From: Micromonospora sp. R77
Lineage (GTDB): Bacteria; Actinomycetota; Actinomycetes; Mycobacteriales; Micromonosporaceae
Length of the DNA: 64,000 nt
NCBI RefSeq assembly: GCF_022747945.1
Contig: NZ_JALDST010000001.1
Coordinates: forward strand, 6,820,001-6,884,000
Reading direction: 5' to 3'
Shown here: piece after piece, positions 23,757 through 32,794 of the stretch
Layout of the letters: each line of letters begins with the position of its first letter
Numbering within the stretch: position 1 is the first letter of the stretch
Position numbers and translations under genes: made by a program
Notes under the pieces: model-generated
The model's database searches: none
What the model saw: only the letters and a program-made list of their open reading frames with translations
What the model was told of the DNA's origin: nothing

Positions 23757-25976
23757 TCAGGCGGGTTCCACGCGGACCGGGATGCCGTTGAGCACGGTGT
23801 TGCCGGAGAGCGGGTCGACCGCCGTGGAGTCGGCGAGCACGTTGCTGTTGACGCCGGGATGTGCCCGGGCCACGGACTGCCGGGTGCCCGGCACGTCGTG
23901 GCCCCACCCGTGCGGCAGGCTGACCACGCCGGGCATGGTGTCGGCGGTCGGTTCGACGGCCACCACGAGTGACCCGACCCGCGAGGAGACCCGCGCGGCG
24001 TCCCCGGTGGACAGCCCGAGCTTCGCCGCGTCCTCGGGGTGGATCTGCAGGGTGCAGCGGTCCCGCCCCTTCACCAACGCCGGCACGTTGTGCATCCAGC
24101 TGTTGTTCGAACGCAGGTGCCGGCGGCCGACGAGGACGAAGCCCTCCGGCGGCGCGTCCCGGGCGTCGCGGAGCCGGGCCACGTCGGCGGCGATCGGCGG
24201 CGGGCAGAGCTCGACGGTGCCGCTCGGCGTCCGCAGCACCTCCGGCAGGCGGGACCGCAGCGGCCCGAGGTCGATGCCGTGGGGGTGGTCGAGGAGCCGG
24301 GTCAGGCAGAGGCCGTCCGGTCGCCGCCCGAACAGGTCGCCGTACGGGCCGCGGCGCAGCCGCGCGTCGAGGAGGCGTTCGGCGGGCCGCTCCCCCACGA
24401 CCAGCGCCCGCAGCTCGGCCGCCGGCCGGTCCAGCTCCTCCGCCGCCTCGGCGAGCACCTGGCCGAGCAGCTGCTCGTGCAGGCCCTGCGGGTCGGCGTC
24501 GGTGCCCTGCCCGGCGGCGATCAGGGTGAGCCGGGCGAGGATGTCGCACTCGTCGAGGCTGTCGGGCTCCAGGGGAAGCGCGGGCGGCGAATAGCTGGCC
24601 ACGTTCCGCACCGCCAGGGTGAGGAACGCGAAGTCGTAATGTCCGGCCCGGGCCGGGTCGGGCGGCGGGAGCACCACGTCGGCGTGCCGGGTGGTCTCGT
24701 TCAGGTAGGGGTCGACGCTGACCATGAAGTCGAGCGAGGCGAGCGCCCGGTCCAGCCGTTCGCTGTTCGCGGTGGAGAGCACCGGGTTGCCGGCGACCGT
24801 GACCAGCGCCCGGACCTGACCCGGTCCCGGCGTGGTGATCTCGTCGGCCAGCGTGGCGACCGGCAGCTCACCCTTCACCTCCGGCAGGCCCCGCACCCGG
24901 CTGGTCCAGCGTCCGGTGCGGAACCCCTTGCCCGGACCGGCGGCGCGGGTGCGCTGGTGGGCGGCGAGCGGGAACATCGCCCCGCCCGGCCGGTCCAGAT
25001 TGCCGGTCAGCACGTTGACCACGTCGACCAGCCAGCTCGTCAGGGTGCCGAAGGCGACCGTGCTGGTGCCGAGGCGCCCGTACACGGCGGCGGTGGGGGC
25101 GGCGACCAGCTCGCGGGCGAGACGGCGGATGCGCGGCGCGGGCACCGCGCACCGGTCGGCGACCCGCTCCGGGGCGAACGCCGAGGCCAGCTCCCGCACC
25201 TCGTCGACGCCGGTGACGTGCGCCGCCAGCGGGCCGAGCCGCACCAGGTCCTCGGCGAAGAGGGTGTGCACGACGGCGAAGAGCAGCAGCGCGTCGGTGC
25301 CGGGCCGGATCGGCAGGTGCTCGTCCGCGGCGGCGGCGGTCCGGGTGCGCCGGGGGTCGACCACCAGGAACCGGCCGCCGCGCGCCTGCAACGCCCGGAG
25401 CCGGCCGGGGAAGTCGGGGGCGGTGCAGAGGCTGCCGTTGGACTCCCAGGGGTTCGCGCCGAGCAGCACCAGCAGGTCGGTGCGGTCCAGGTCGGGCACC
25501 GGGATGGCGTTCGGGTCGCCGTAGAGGTAGCCCGAGGAGACGTGCTTGGGCATCTGGTCGACGGTGCTGGCGGAGAAGACGTTGCGGGTGCCGAGCGCCC
25601 GGACCAGCGGGCCCACGTAGAGGCCGCCGGCCATCGTGTGCACGTTCGGGTTGCCCAGGTAGACGGCGACCGCGTCCCGACCGCCGGCACGGGCGGCGCC
25701 CAGTCCCGCCTCGACGGCGGCGAAGGCTTCGGCCCAGCCGACCTCGCGCAGCGTGCCGTCGACCCGCAGCAGCGGCCGGCGCAGCCGGTCCGGATCGTCG
25801 AGCAGCTGCGGGAACGCCGCACCCTTCGGGCAGACGAAGCCGTGGCTGAACACGTGCTCCCGGTCGCCGCGGGCGTGGGTCACCCGGTCGTCGGTGATGG
25901 TCAGGGTCAGGCCGCAGGTGGCCTCGCAGAGCGGACAGGTGCGGTACGCGGTGCGCGTCGCGGACGTCTCCGGCAT
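23757..25976 (-). CDS. molybdopterin oxidoreductase (formate dehydrogenase/nitrate reductase superfamily)
   Basis: The protein has 739 residues. The N-terminal [4Fe-4S] site CPLCEATCGLTLT is completed by FVCPKG about 40 residues in. Mo-bis-MGD contacts follow (LLVLLGANPWESNGSL, LVTVAGNPVLSTANSERLDRAL). The C-terminal dinucleotide-binding domain includes SNNSWMHNVPALVKG and VVSLPHGWGHDVPGTRQ. It starts at ATG 25976; an upstream in-frame start at 26042 lacks a ribosome binding site. There is no Tat signal, so it is cytoplasmic. It resembles the stand-alone actinobacterial oxidoreductases labelled as formate dehydrogenase-like. There is no partner subunit nearby and the substrate is unknown. Confidence 0.9.
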   Translation of the reverse strand: MPETSATRTAYRTCPLCEATCGLTLTITDDRVTHARGDREHVFSHGFVCPKGAAFPQLLDDPDRLRRPLLRVDGTLREVGWAEAFAAVEAGLGAARAGGRDAVAVYLGNPNVHTMAGGLYVGPLVRALGTRNVFSASTVDQMPKHVSSGYLYGDPNAIPVPDLDRTDLLVLLGANPWESNGSLCTAPDFPGRLRALQARGGRFLVVDPRRTRTAAAADEHLPIRPGTDALLLFAVVHTLFAEDLVRLGPLAAHVTGVDEVRELASAFAPERVADRCAVPAPRIRRLARELVAAPTAAVYGRLGTSTVAFGTLTSWLVDVVNVLTGNLDRPGGAMFPLAAHQRTRAAGPGKGFRTGRWTSRVRGLPEVKGELPVATLADEITTPGPGQVRALVTVAGNPVLSTANSERLDRALASLDFMVSVDPYLNETTRHADVVLPPPDPARAGHYDFAFLTLAVRNVASYSPPALPLEPDSLDECDILARLTLIAAGQGTDADPQGLHEQLLGQVLAEAAEELDRPAAELRALVVGERPAERLLDARLRRGPYGDLFGRRPDGLCLTRLLDHPHGIDLGPLRSRLPEVLRTPSGTVELCPPPIAADVARLRDARDAPPEGFVLVGRRHLRSNNSWMHNVPALVKGRDRCTLQIHPEDAAKLGLSTGDAARVSSRVGSLVVAVEPTADTMPGVVSLPHGWGHDVPGTRQSVARAHPGVNSNVLADSTAVDPLSGNTVLNGIPVRVEPA

Positions 25977-26114
25977 CGATGGCCCCTTCCCGTCGGGAAA
26001 CCGACTGGTCGGTATGGTGGCACGTCGACGCCGCACTGTCACCCCCGCACCGGATCGGCACCGCGCGCACGGACGGCGGTCGCACCGCCCGGCCGCCGCG
26101 TCGTCGGCGTACCG

Positions 26115-27128
26115 TCAGAAGGGGTCCGGGCGGCCGGTCGTGACGGCGTGCCCGACGCACGACGAGGCTCCGCCGGCGCGACGGCGCTCCTGCTTGACCC
26201 GGTAGAGGCGCTGGTCCGCGACCCGCAGCAGCGCCTCCAGGGTGACCCCGTCGTGCGGGGCGGTGGCCCAGCCGATGCTCACCCCGGTCAGCTCCCGGAC
26301 CGTTTCGTCGATGCGGAGCGCGATGCTCCGCGCGGTGGGTTCCGGGGCGTCCACCAGCACGACCACGAACTCGTCGCCGCCGATCCGCGCGACGGCGTCG
26401 TCGGCGCGCAGCACCTCCCGCACCGCCGCCACCGTCCGTTGCAGCAACGCGTCGCCGGCCGCGTGGCCGAGGCGGTCGTTGACCAGCTTGAAGTCGTCCA
26501 GGTCCAGGCAGAGCAGGGAGAGCTCGGGCGGGCGGCAACCCCGGAACAACGGTCCGGCGAAGTCCGCGAGGCCGCGCCGGTTCAGGGCCCCGGTCAACGG
26601 GTCCAGCGACGCGAGGGAGCGCAACTGCGTACGCTGCCGCGCCACGATCCGCGCCTGGGCGGCGCAGACGGAGGTGAGCAGGAGAATGCCGCCGACGTAG
26701 AGGAAGACGTGACCGGGTCGCGGCGGCTGCCCGGCGGCGGCGACGGCGAGGTAGGAACCGAGGATGAGCGCCTCGAACGCGATCATCAGCCGCAGCGGCG
26801 GCGTGTAGCTGGCGACGAACACGGCCGTGCTCACGAACCCTAGGCTGGCCGGCGAGGCGGCGCCGCCGTCCCAGTACGCGCCCAACGCCACCACGACGAG
26901 CGTGACCAGCAGGATCGAGAACGAGACGCGGTATCCGACGGCCTTCGTGGTGACCGTCCGCGCCGCCCACAGCCCCAGGATGCCGGCCGCCATCCCGCAG
27001 CCGAAGGCGGTGAGCATGAGGCTCCGGTGCGGTTCGCCGAGCGTGACGAGGCAGTAGACGATGGCGAGCGCGTGGGAGACGACGTGCAGCGCCGCGCTGA
27101 GCGCCATCCGCCGCCGACGCTCACTCAT
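26115..27128 (-). CDS. membrane diguanylate cyclase (GGDEF domain)
   Basis: The protein has 337 residues. About six hydrophobic segments fill residues 10-160, followed by a GGDEF domain starting at SLDPLTGALNRRGL. The active-site motif is intact as RIGGDEFVVVL near residue 243, so synthesis of c-di-GMP is expected. No RxxD inhibitory site is obvious five residues before the motif. The start ATG 27128 is preferred over 27146. A minus-strand promoter, -35 TTGACT (27281-27276) and -10 TTGAAT (27258-27253) with a 17-base spacer, lies upstream. No phosphodiesterase (EAL) domain is present. Confidence 0.9.
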   Translation of the reverse strand: MSERRRRMALSAALHVVSHALAIVYCLVTLGEPHRSLMLTAFGCGMAAGILGLWAARTVTTKAVGYRVSFSILLVTLVVVALGAYWDGGAASPASLGFVSTAVFVASYTPPLRLMIAFEALILGSYLAVAAAGQPPRPGHVFLYVGGILLLTSVCAAQARIVARQRTQLRSLASLDPLTGALNRRGLADFAGPLFRGCRPPELSLLCLDLDDFKLVNDRLGHAAGDALLQRTVAAVREVLRADDAVARIGGDEFVVVLVDAPEPTARSIALRIDETVRELTGVSIGWATAPHDGVTLEALLRVADQRLYRVKQERRRAGGASSCVGHAVTTGRPDPF

Positions 27129-27518
27129 CCCATGACCCACCGCCACGACGGCTCCCTGACGACAGCTTCAGGCGACGGAGAGACGCCGGTGGTCCGACGG
27201 CAGTCGGCTCGGTGCCCGAGACCGTCCTGACCAGGCGTCTTCACATCCCGCCATTCAAGGTGTGGGTTAGCTCACAGTCAAGACCTGCGCCGCCACAACT
27301 GTCCGACCAGGACAGAATTCCACCGAAGGTGCCGGCAAAACTCACGTACGGTGACTGAGTCGTGCGGATGCGGCCCGAAAACGGCTTGCCGCGGGCGGTG
27401 GGCCCGGCGAGAGTGGGGTCATGACGCTCTGACGGACACCAGCCCGATCTCCGAAGGCTCCCGGCGCCGACCCGCGCCGTCGCGCCGTCCGTCCCCGCTG
27501 CCCGATGAGAGAGCGTCC
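27129..27518. promoter_or_regulatory. divergent control region between GGDEF and RtcB-PrfH
   Basis: No convincing gene is seen. It holds the likely GGDEF promoter (TTGACT/TTGAAT, minus strand, 27253-27281). It also holds a perfect inverted repeat CTGTCC-GACCA-GGACAG at 27299-27315 that could be an operator for either side. The open frame that runs upstream of RtcB from 27351 has non-coding-like composition and is not taken as part of the protein. Confidence 0.5.
27299..27315. promoter_or_regulatory. inverted repeat, candidate operator upstream of RtcB-PrfH
   Basis: CTGTCC and GGACAG form a perfect 6-bp inverted repeat with a 5-base spacer, about 200 bases before the RtcB start. No RtcR-like sigma-54 activator is present, so control must differ from the enterobacterial rtc operon. 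The binding factor is unknown. Confidence 0.4.
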
Positions 27519-28703
27519 TTGTCTGCACGTCACTTCCGGCCGGAGTCCCTGCCGCAGTCCGACCCGGCCACCGTCACCGTCTTCGCCTCCCCCACGAGCT
27601 GGATCGAGTCCGACGCCGTCGACCAGTGCCACCGGGTGGCCGCCCTCGACGGCATGATCCACGTCGCCGGCATGCCGGACCTGCACCCCGGCAAGGGGGC
27701 ACCGATCGGAGCCGCCATGGCGTCGACCGTGCTGTACCCGTTCCTGGTGGGCTCCGACATCGGGTGCGGCATCGCCGTGTTCCCGATCAACCTCAGGCCG
27801 GCCGTACCGGAGCGGCTCGCCGCGCGGTTCCCCGATCTCGACCGCGCGCTGGACCCCGAGCGGGACGCCGACGACCCGGCCTGGTCCGTCGTGGACGGCG
27901 AGGTTCCCGCCGGTCACCTCGACGGCCTGGGTACGGTCGGCCGCGGAAACCACTTCGCCGAGCTGGCGCGGATCGGGACGGTTCTCGACCCGGACCACGC
28001 GGACCGTCTCGGGCTCACCGCCGATCACCTCGTGCTCATCGTCCACAGCGGTTCCCGGGGACTGGGGGAACGGATCCTGCGGGAGCACACCGAGCGCCAC
28101 GGCGCCGGCGCCGCCCCCGATCCCACGGCCTACCTGGCCAGGCACGACGCCGCCGTACGCTGGGGATCGCTCAACCGGCGGCTGATGGCCGCCCGGATCG
28201 CCCACGCGCTGGGCGCCGAACCGACCGCGCCGATCGTCGACCAGTGCCACAACCTGGTCGAGGTCCGCGACGGGGTCTACCTGCACCGCAAGGGCGCGGC
28301 ACCGGGTGACGGCCGCGACGTGCTGGTCGCCGGCACACGGGGTACCCCCTCGTACCTGGTCGCCGGCCACGCCGGTCCGGGCGCCAACCACTCGGTCGCG
28401 CACGGCGCGGGGCGGAAGATGTCCCGCGCGGACGCACTGCGCCGGGGCCGGGCCAAGCACACCGTCGAGGAGCTGCGTCGTACGCCGGTGGGGTCGGTGG
28501 TGGTGTGCGGTGACCGGCAACTGCTCTTCGAGGAGGCCCCGACGGCCTACAAGCGCATCGAGCAGGTGATCGCCGACCTCGTCGACCACGGCCTGGCCAC
28601 CCCCGTGGCCACCACGGTCCCCCTGGTCACCTACAAGACGGCCGACCCGGGGCCGGCGCCTCGACGGGACCGCCGGGAGCGACGTGGACGAGGCCGGTCA
28701 TGA
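27519..28703 (+). CDS. RtcB-family RNA ligase (RtcB2 type paired with PrfH)
   Basis: RtcB joins RNA ends bearing 2',3'-cyclic phosphate and 5'-OH using GTP and Mn2+. The metal and guanylation residues are in place: GMPDLHPGKGAPIGAA near residue 50, the cysteine of SDIGCGI near 80, GNHF near 143, HSGSRGLGE near 176, and the guanylated histidine of AHGAGRKMSR near 294. With about 394 residues it is the short RtcB2 form. The best start is TTG 27519 (LSARHFRPESLPQ), because the in-frame sequence upstream looks non-coding; no strong ribosome binding site decides this. It overlaps PrfH by four bases. RtcB-PrfH pairs are known from work on ribosomes cut in the decoding centre. Confidence 0.9.
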   Translation: MSARHFRPESLPQSDPATVTVFASPTSWIESDAVDQCHRVAALDGMIHVAGMPDLHPGKGAPIGAAMASTVLYPFLVGSDIGCGIAVFPINLRPAVPERLAARFPDLDRALDPERDADDPAWSVVDGEVPAGHLDGLGTVGRGNHFAELARIGTVLDPDHADRLGLTADHLVLIVHSGSRGLGERILREHTERHGAGAAPDPTAYLARHDAAVRWGSLNRRLMAARIAHALGAEPTAPIVDQCHNLVEVRDGVYLHRKGAAPGDGRDVLVAGTRGTPSYLVAGHAGPGANHSVAHGAGRKMSRADALRRGRAKHTVEELRRTPVGSVVVCGDRQLLFEEAPTAYKRIEQVIADLVDHGLATPVATTVPLVTYKTADPGPAPRRDRRERRGRGRS

Positions 28704-29329
28704 TCGTCCACCTGCTCGTGTCGGCAGGGCGTGGCCCGCGCGAGTGCGCCTGGGCGCTGGCCCGGATCCTGCCCCGTCTGGAGGCCGACGCCGCCCGGCA
28801 GCAGCTGACCACCCAGCGGGTGGAGACCGTTCCCGGCGACCGGCCCGGCACCCACCGATCGGTCCTGCTCCGGATCTCCGGAGCAGGATCCGGGGCGTTC
28901 GCCGAGTCGTGGAGCGGGACATTGTGCTGGCAGGCCCCGAGCCCCTACCGGACCGGAGCCGGCCGGAAGAACTGGTACGTCACCGCCCGGCCGTGCCAGG
29001 TCGACACCCTGCGGACCACGTTCCGGGAGACGGATGTGGACATCGTCGCCTGCCGCACCGGGGGGCCCGGCGGTCAACACCGGAACAAGGCCAGCACGGC
29101 GGTACGGGCGACCCACCGGCCCTCGGGAACCGTCGTCGTGGTCGACACGGAACGGCAGTTCGGCCTCAATCGCCGGATCGCCCTCGACCTGCTGCGACAG
29201 CGTCTCGACGAGGGCGACGAGGTGGCCGGGCGGGCGGTGACGGCCGCCCGCCGGCGCCTGCACGACGAGCTCGTACGCGGCGACCCGGTCCGGGTGTTCA
29301 CGCCGGCGCCGCGAAGCAGCACACGCTGA
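28700..29329 (+). CDS. prfH: peptide chain release factor H (PrfH)
   Basis: The protein has 209 residues and starts at the ATG that overlaps the RtcB stop (ATGA). The catalytic loop reads CRTGGPGGQHRNKASTAVRATH, with the GGQ tripeptide that hydrolyses peptidyl-tRNA. It lacks the RF1/RF2 codon-recognition domain, as expected for PrfH. In known systems PrfH releases the nascent chain from ribosomes damaged in 16S rRNA, and the partner RtcB reseals the break. Strict coupling of the two genes here supports the same role. No toxin gene is adjacent. Confidence 0.92.
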   Translation: MIVHLLVSAGRGPRECAWALARILPRLEADAARQQLTTQRVETVPGDRPGTHRSVLLRISGAGSGAFAESWSGTLCWQAPSPYRTGAGRKNWYVTARPCQVDTLRTTFRETDVDIVACRTGGPGGQHRNKASTAVRATHRPSGTVVVVDTERQFGLNRRIALDLLRQRLDEGDEVAGRAVTAARRRLHDELVRGDPVRVFTPAPRSSTR

Positions 29330-29482
29330 CCGGACGCGCCGGACCGGTTCGGGGAAGCACACCCGCGCGTCGTCGACGCTCGCTTGTAGGCTCGGCGGTC
29401 CGGGTCCACTGCGGTCAGTCGCATCCAGGCCGTCGTCGTCGGGCGGGCAGGACGTGGGACCTCACGACGAGGGAGCGAAGAG

Positions 29483-30895
29483 ATGCTGTTGCCGGCCCTG
29501 TCCGGGACGTTCGGGGATGACGCGGACGCGATCCGGGTCGGGGACCAGCGCTCCTCCCGGGAGGCGGTGTGGTCCGCCGCCACCGCCCTCGCCGACCGGA
29601 TCGCCGGCAGTGACGCGGTGGCCGTCTGGGCGACCGCGAGCATGGAGACCGTGGTCGCCGTCGTGGCCGGCCTGCTCGCGGGCGTTCCGGTGGTGCCGGT
29701 GGCCCCGGACTCCGGTGCGGGCGAACGCGACCACCTGCTGCGCGACTCCGCCGCCGCGCTGCTGCTCGCGCCCGGCGAGGCGGTGGGCAGCGGAACGCTG
29801 GCGGACGTACCGACGCCGGTCGCCGCGGTCGACCTGGCTGCGCGGGCGGGCCGCGGGCGACCCGAGCCGGCACCGGAGAACACCGCGCTGATCCTCTACA
29901 CCTCCGGCACCACCGGTGCGCCGAAGGGAGCGCCGATCTCCCGCCGGGCGATCGCCGCCGACCTCGACGCGCTCGCGGACGCCTGGTCGTGGACGCCGGA
30001 GGATGTGCTGGTGCACGGCCTTCCGCTGTTCCACGTGCACGGTCTGGTGCTGGGGGTGCTGGGCGCGCTCCGGGTCGGTTCCCGGCTGGTCCACACCGGT
30101 CGGCCCCGGCCGGAGGCGTACGCCGCCGCGGGCGGCAGCCTCTACTTCGGCGTACCGACCGTCTGGTCGAGGGTCTGCGCCGACCCGGCCTCGGCCCGGG
30201 CCCTCGCCCCGGCGCGGCTGCTGGTGTCGGGCAGCGCACCACTGCCGTTGCCCGTCTTCGGTCGGCTCACCGAACTCACCGGCCAGGCGCCCATCGAGCG
30301 GTACGGGATGACGGAGACGCTGATCACGGTCAGTGGCCGGGCCGACGGTGAGCGTCGCCCGGGTTTCGTCGGCACCCCGCTGGCCGGGGTGGAGACCAGG
30401 CTGGTCGGCGAGGACGGCACCGAGCTGGACCGGGACGGCGAGTCCCCCGGCGAGCTCCAGGTGCGGGGGCCGATGGTGTTCGGCGGCTACCTGAACCGGC
30501 CGGCGGCGGACGCGGAGTCGTTCACCCCGGACGGATGGTTCCGTACCGGCGACATCGCCACCGTCGACGCCGACGGGTGGCACCGGATCATGGGCCGCGC
30601 GTCGATCGACATGATCAAGAGTGGCGGGTACCGGATCGGCGCCGGTGAGGTCGAGAACGCGCTGCTCGCCCACCCCGGGGTCCGGGAGGCCGCGGTGATC
30701 GGCGTACCCCACCCCGACCTGGGACAGCAGGTCGTCGCGTACGTGGTCGCGGACGCCGCGACCGAGGCGCAGCTGATCGAGTTCGCGGCCGGTCGGATCG
30801 CCGCGCACAAGCGCCCCCGACGGGTGCACCTGGTCGAGGAGCTGCCCCGCAACGCGATGGGCAAGGTGCAGAAGAAGCTGCTGGCCGGCGGGTGA
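29483..30895 (+). CDS. acyl-CoA synthetase, AMP-binding superfamily (MatB-like)
   Basis: The protein has 470 residues. The P-loop is LYTSGTTGAPKGAP, the A5 motif is IERYGMTETLI, A7 is GWFRTGDIA, A8 is KSGGYRIGAGEVENALLAHPGV, and the C-terminal catalytic lysine is in PRNAMGKVQKKLL. The overall layout resembles malonyl- and short-chain acyl-CoA synthetases. It forms acyl-AMP, then acyl-CoA. It starts at ATG 29483, with TAGGCT at 29387-29392 as a possible -10 and GAGCGAAGAG near the start. It may supply extender or acyl units, but nothing in the neighbourhood fixes the acid. Confidence 0.85.
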   Translation: MLLPALSGTFGDDADAIRVGDQRSSREAVWSAATALADRIAGSDAVAVWATASMETVVAVVAGLLAGVPVVPVAPDSGAGERDHLLRDSAAALLLAPGEAVGSGTLADVPTPVAAVDLAARAGRGRPEPAPENTALILYTSGTTGAPKGAPISRRAIAADLDALADAWSWTPEDVLVHGLPLFHVHGLVLGVLGALRVGSRLVHTGRPRPEAYAAAGGSLYFGVPTVWSRVCADPASARALAPARLLVSGSAPLPLPVFGRLTELTGQAPIERYGMTETLITVSGRADGERRPGFVGTPLAGVETRLVGEDGTELDRDGESPGELQVRGPMVFGGYLNRPAADAESFTPDGWFRTGDIATVDADGWHRIMGRASIDMIKSGGYRIGAGEVENALLAHPGVREAAVIGVPHPDLGQQVVAYVVADAATEAQLIEFAAGRIAAHKRPRRVHLVEELPRNAMGKVQKKLLAGG

Positions 30896-30923
30896 GCAGT
30901 GCCGCCCCGTACGGCGGCGTGGC

Positions 30924-32711
30924 TCAGAAGCTGCTGACCAGCTTCACGAACGCCTCGTCGACCATCGCGGGATCGGTGGCGTCGAACGCCTTCCCCGACG
31001 ACGCCTTGGCGATCCGGTCCAGGGTGGCGAAGTCCGAGTCCCGGTCGAAGGCGATGCAGAACACCTTCACCGGCCGCTGCGGGTCCAGGGTCACCTCGGC
31101 GAGCAACCTGGCCAGGTCGTTGTCCCGGCTGTACTCGTTCCGGCCGTCGGTCAGCACCACGACGGCGTTGATCCGCTGCGGGTCGTACCGGTCGAGCAGC
31201 TCCCGGTGGGCGGCCCGGACCGTCGCGTAGAGCGCGGTGCTCCCCTCGACGTGCAGGCCGGCGATCTTGCTGGTGATCCGCTTCTGGTCGAACTCGCCGA
31301 GCCGGACCTCCTCGCGGTAGGGGCTCTTCGGCCGCTGCGGGGTCTCCGACGAGAACGACCAGAGCCCGACCCGGTCCTCCGCGTTGAGCAGCGCGAGCCC
31401 CTTGCCCGCCGCCGCGGCGGCGACCTGGAAGCGGGTACGGTTGCCGACCGCCGCCTGCATCGAACCCGAGGTGTCGAGGGCGATCAGGATGTTGGCCTTC
31501 TTGCGCAGCGTGCGCCAGCCGTCGAGCATCGCCTCGACGACCTGCGGGTCCGGTGGCTCGAAGTAGCTCAGCCCACCGCTGGGCTCGGCGCCGACGCTGG
31601 CGAGGAGCTCCGGCGAGGCCCGGCGCTCGTGGTCGCGGAAGCCGAGGCGGGCGAAGCTCTTTTGCTGGGCGTCCGCGGTGAGGAAGGCCAGGAAGTCGGC
31701 CGCTGCCGCCCGCTGCCGCTCGTCGGCGGAGGGCAGCACCACATACGGGTGGTCGAGGTTGAACGTCCCCTCCTTGGGGTGGACGGCGACCAGCGGGACG
31801 TGCGGGCGGCGACCCCGCTCCTGGCCGTCCCCGCGCGGGCTCAGTCCGCCGGTGTTGTAGAGGTCGACGAGCTCCTCCTGCAGGACGATGGCGCTCATGT
31901 CGTCCGGCTTGCCGCCACCGCCGGCCAGGTCGGCCTCGGCGAGGTTGCGCAGCAGGTCCACCGAGTCGTCGCTGTAGTGCGACACGTTGGCCTCGATCCG
32001 GCGGACGAACCGGGTGACCGCGGGGTCGGCCAGGTCGGCCCGGGTCAGGTCGCTGGAGCGCTGCACCGCGGCGTAGTAGGTGGCGATGGTCGCCGCCAGG
32101 CCGGAGGTGGACATGTTCGGGTTGTCCTTGCCGAAGGTGAACCGGCCCCACTCCGGCTTGCCGAAGCTCGCCCACCCGTCCCGTCCGGAGAGGCCCAGGA
32201 TCTCTCCCCAGCCCAGCGGTCCACGCCGGCGCAGCAGCTCGGCCCGGGGTTGCGGCATCGCGATCACCAGCGGACTGTTGGCGATCGACGGGTAGCGGTC
32301 CGGGGTCTGTGGCGCCCGGCCGGCGGCCTGGTCGAGCAGGCGGAGCTGACCGGTCCACAGGCTCGACGTCGGCAACCAGACCTGCGGCTGCGGCAACCCG
32401 GTGCGGCTCCAGCCGGTGGCCAGCGCCTCGGTGGCCTTGCCCGAGGTCAACGCGCTGACGTGCACCCGGGCGCAGCTGCCCGCGACGGAGCGGCCGCTGC
32501 GGTCGTACCGCTCGGCCAGCTCGACCAGCAGGGCGGCCTTCTCCGTCGAGGAGTTGACCTCGAGGTCGATGGTGCACCCCGCACGGGTCCGGCCGGCGTC
32601 CGCGTCGCGCTGCCGGACGAACCCGAACGCCCCGGCGATGACCAGCAGCCCGGCGGAGACGGCAGCGGTGTACGGCAACCACTGCCGGGTACGCGGCGAG
32701 CGTCGGGTCAT
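30924..32711 (-). CDS. substrate-binding-like and VWA domain protein, membrane anchored
   Basis: The protein has 595 residues. One N-terminal membrane helix (YTAAVSAGLLVIAGAFGFV) is followed by a family-1 solute-binding-like domain (about 45-370). A von Willebrand factor A domain follows at about 410-595 with the intact MIDAS motif DTSGSM, and VVVLTDGRNEYS. The protein is probably displayed outside the membrane and binds metal-dependent partners through the VWA domain. Proteins with this two-domain layout are widespread in actinobacteria, without an agreed function. It converges with the acyl-CoA synthetase gene. The small membrane-protein frame lies 83 bases upstream. Confidence 0.88.
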   Translation of the reverse strand: MTRRSPRTRQWLPYTAAVSAGLLVIAGAFGFVRQRDADAGRTRAGCTIDLEVNSSTEKAALLVELAERYDRSGRSVAGSCARVHVSALTSGKATEALATGWSRTGLPQPQVWLPTSSLWTGQLRLLDQAAGRAPQTPDRYPSIANSPLVIAMPQPRAELLRRRGPLGWGEILGLSGRDGWASFGKPEWGRFTFGKDNPNMSTSGLAATIATYYAAVQRSSDLTRADLADPAVTRFVRRIEANVSHYSDDSVDLLRNLAEADLAGGGGKPDDMSAIVLQEELVDLYNTGGLSPRGDGQERGRRPHVPLVAVHPKEGTFNLDHPYVVLPSADERQRAAAADFLAFLTADAQQKSFARLGFRDHERRASPELLASVGAEPSGGLSYFEPPDPQVVEAMLDGWRTLRKKANILIALDTSGSMQAAVGNRTRFQVAAAAAGKGLALLNAEDRVGLWSFSSETPQRPKSPYREEVRLGEFDQKRITSKIAGLHVEGSTALYATVRAAHRELLDRYDPQRINAVVVLTDGRNEYSRDNDLARLLAEVTLDPQRPVKVFCIAFDRDSDFATLDRIAKASSGKAFDATDPAMVDEAFVKLVSSF

Positions 32712-32794
32712 CGGGGCGTCCTCCTCGGCGGTCGACTGACGGCAGTCAACCTATCGGTCGGGCGCCACTCGGCGACGCCGGGCGCACCGCGCGC

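Noticed and set aside
27351-27518. N-terminal extension of RtcB
   Set aside because: The stretch is Arg/Ser/Pro-rich without RtcB similarity and overlaps the promoter region.
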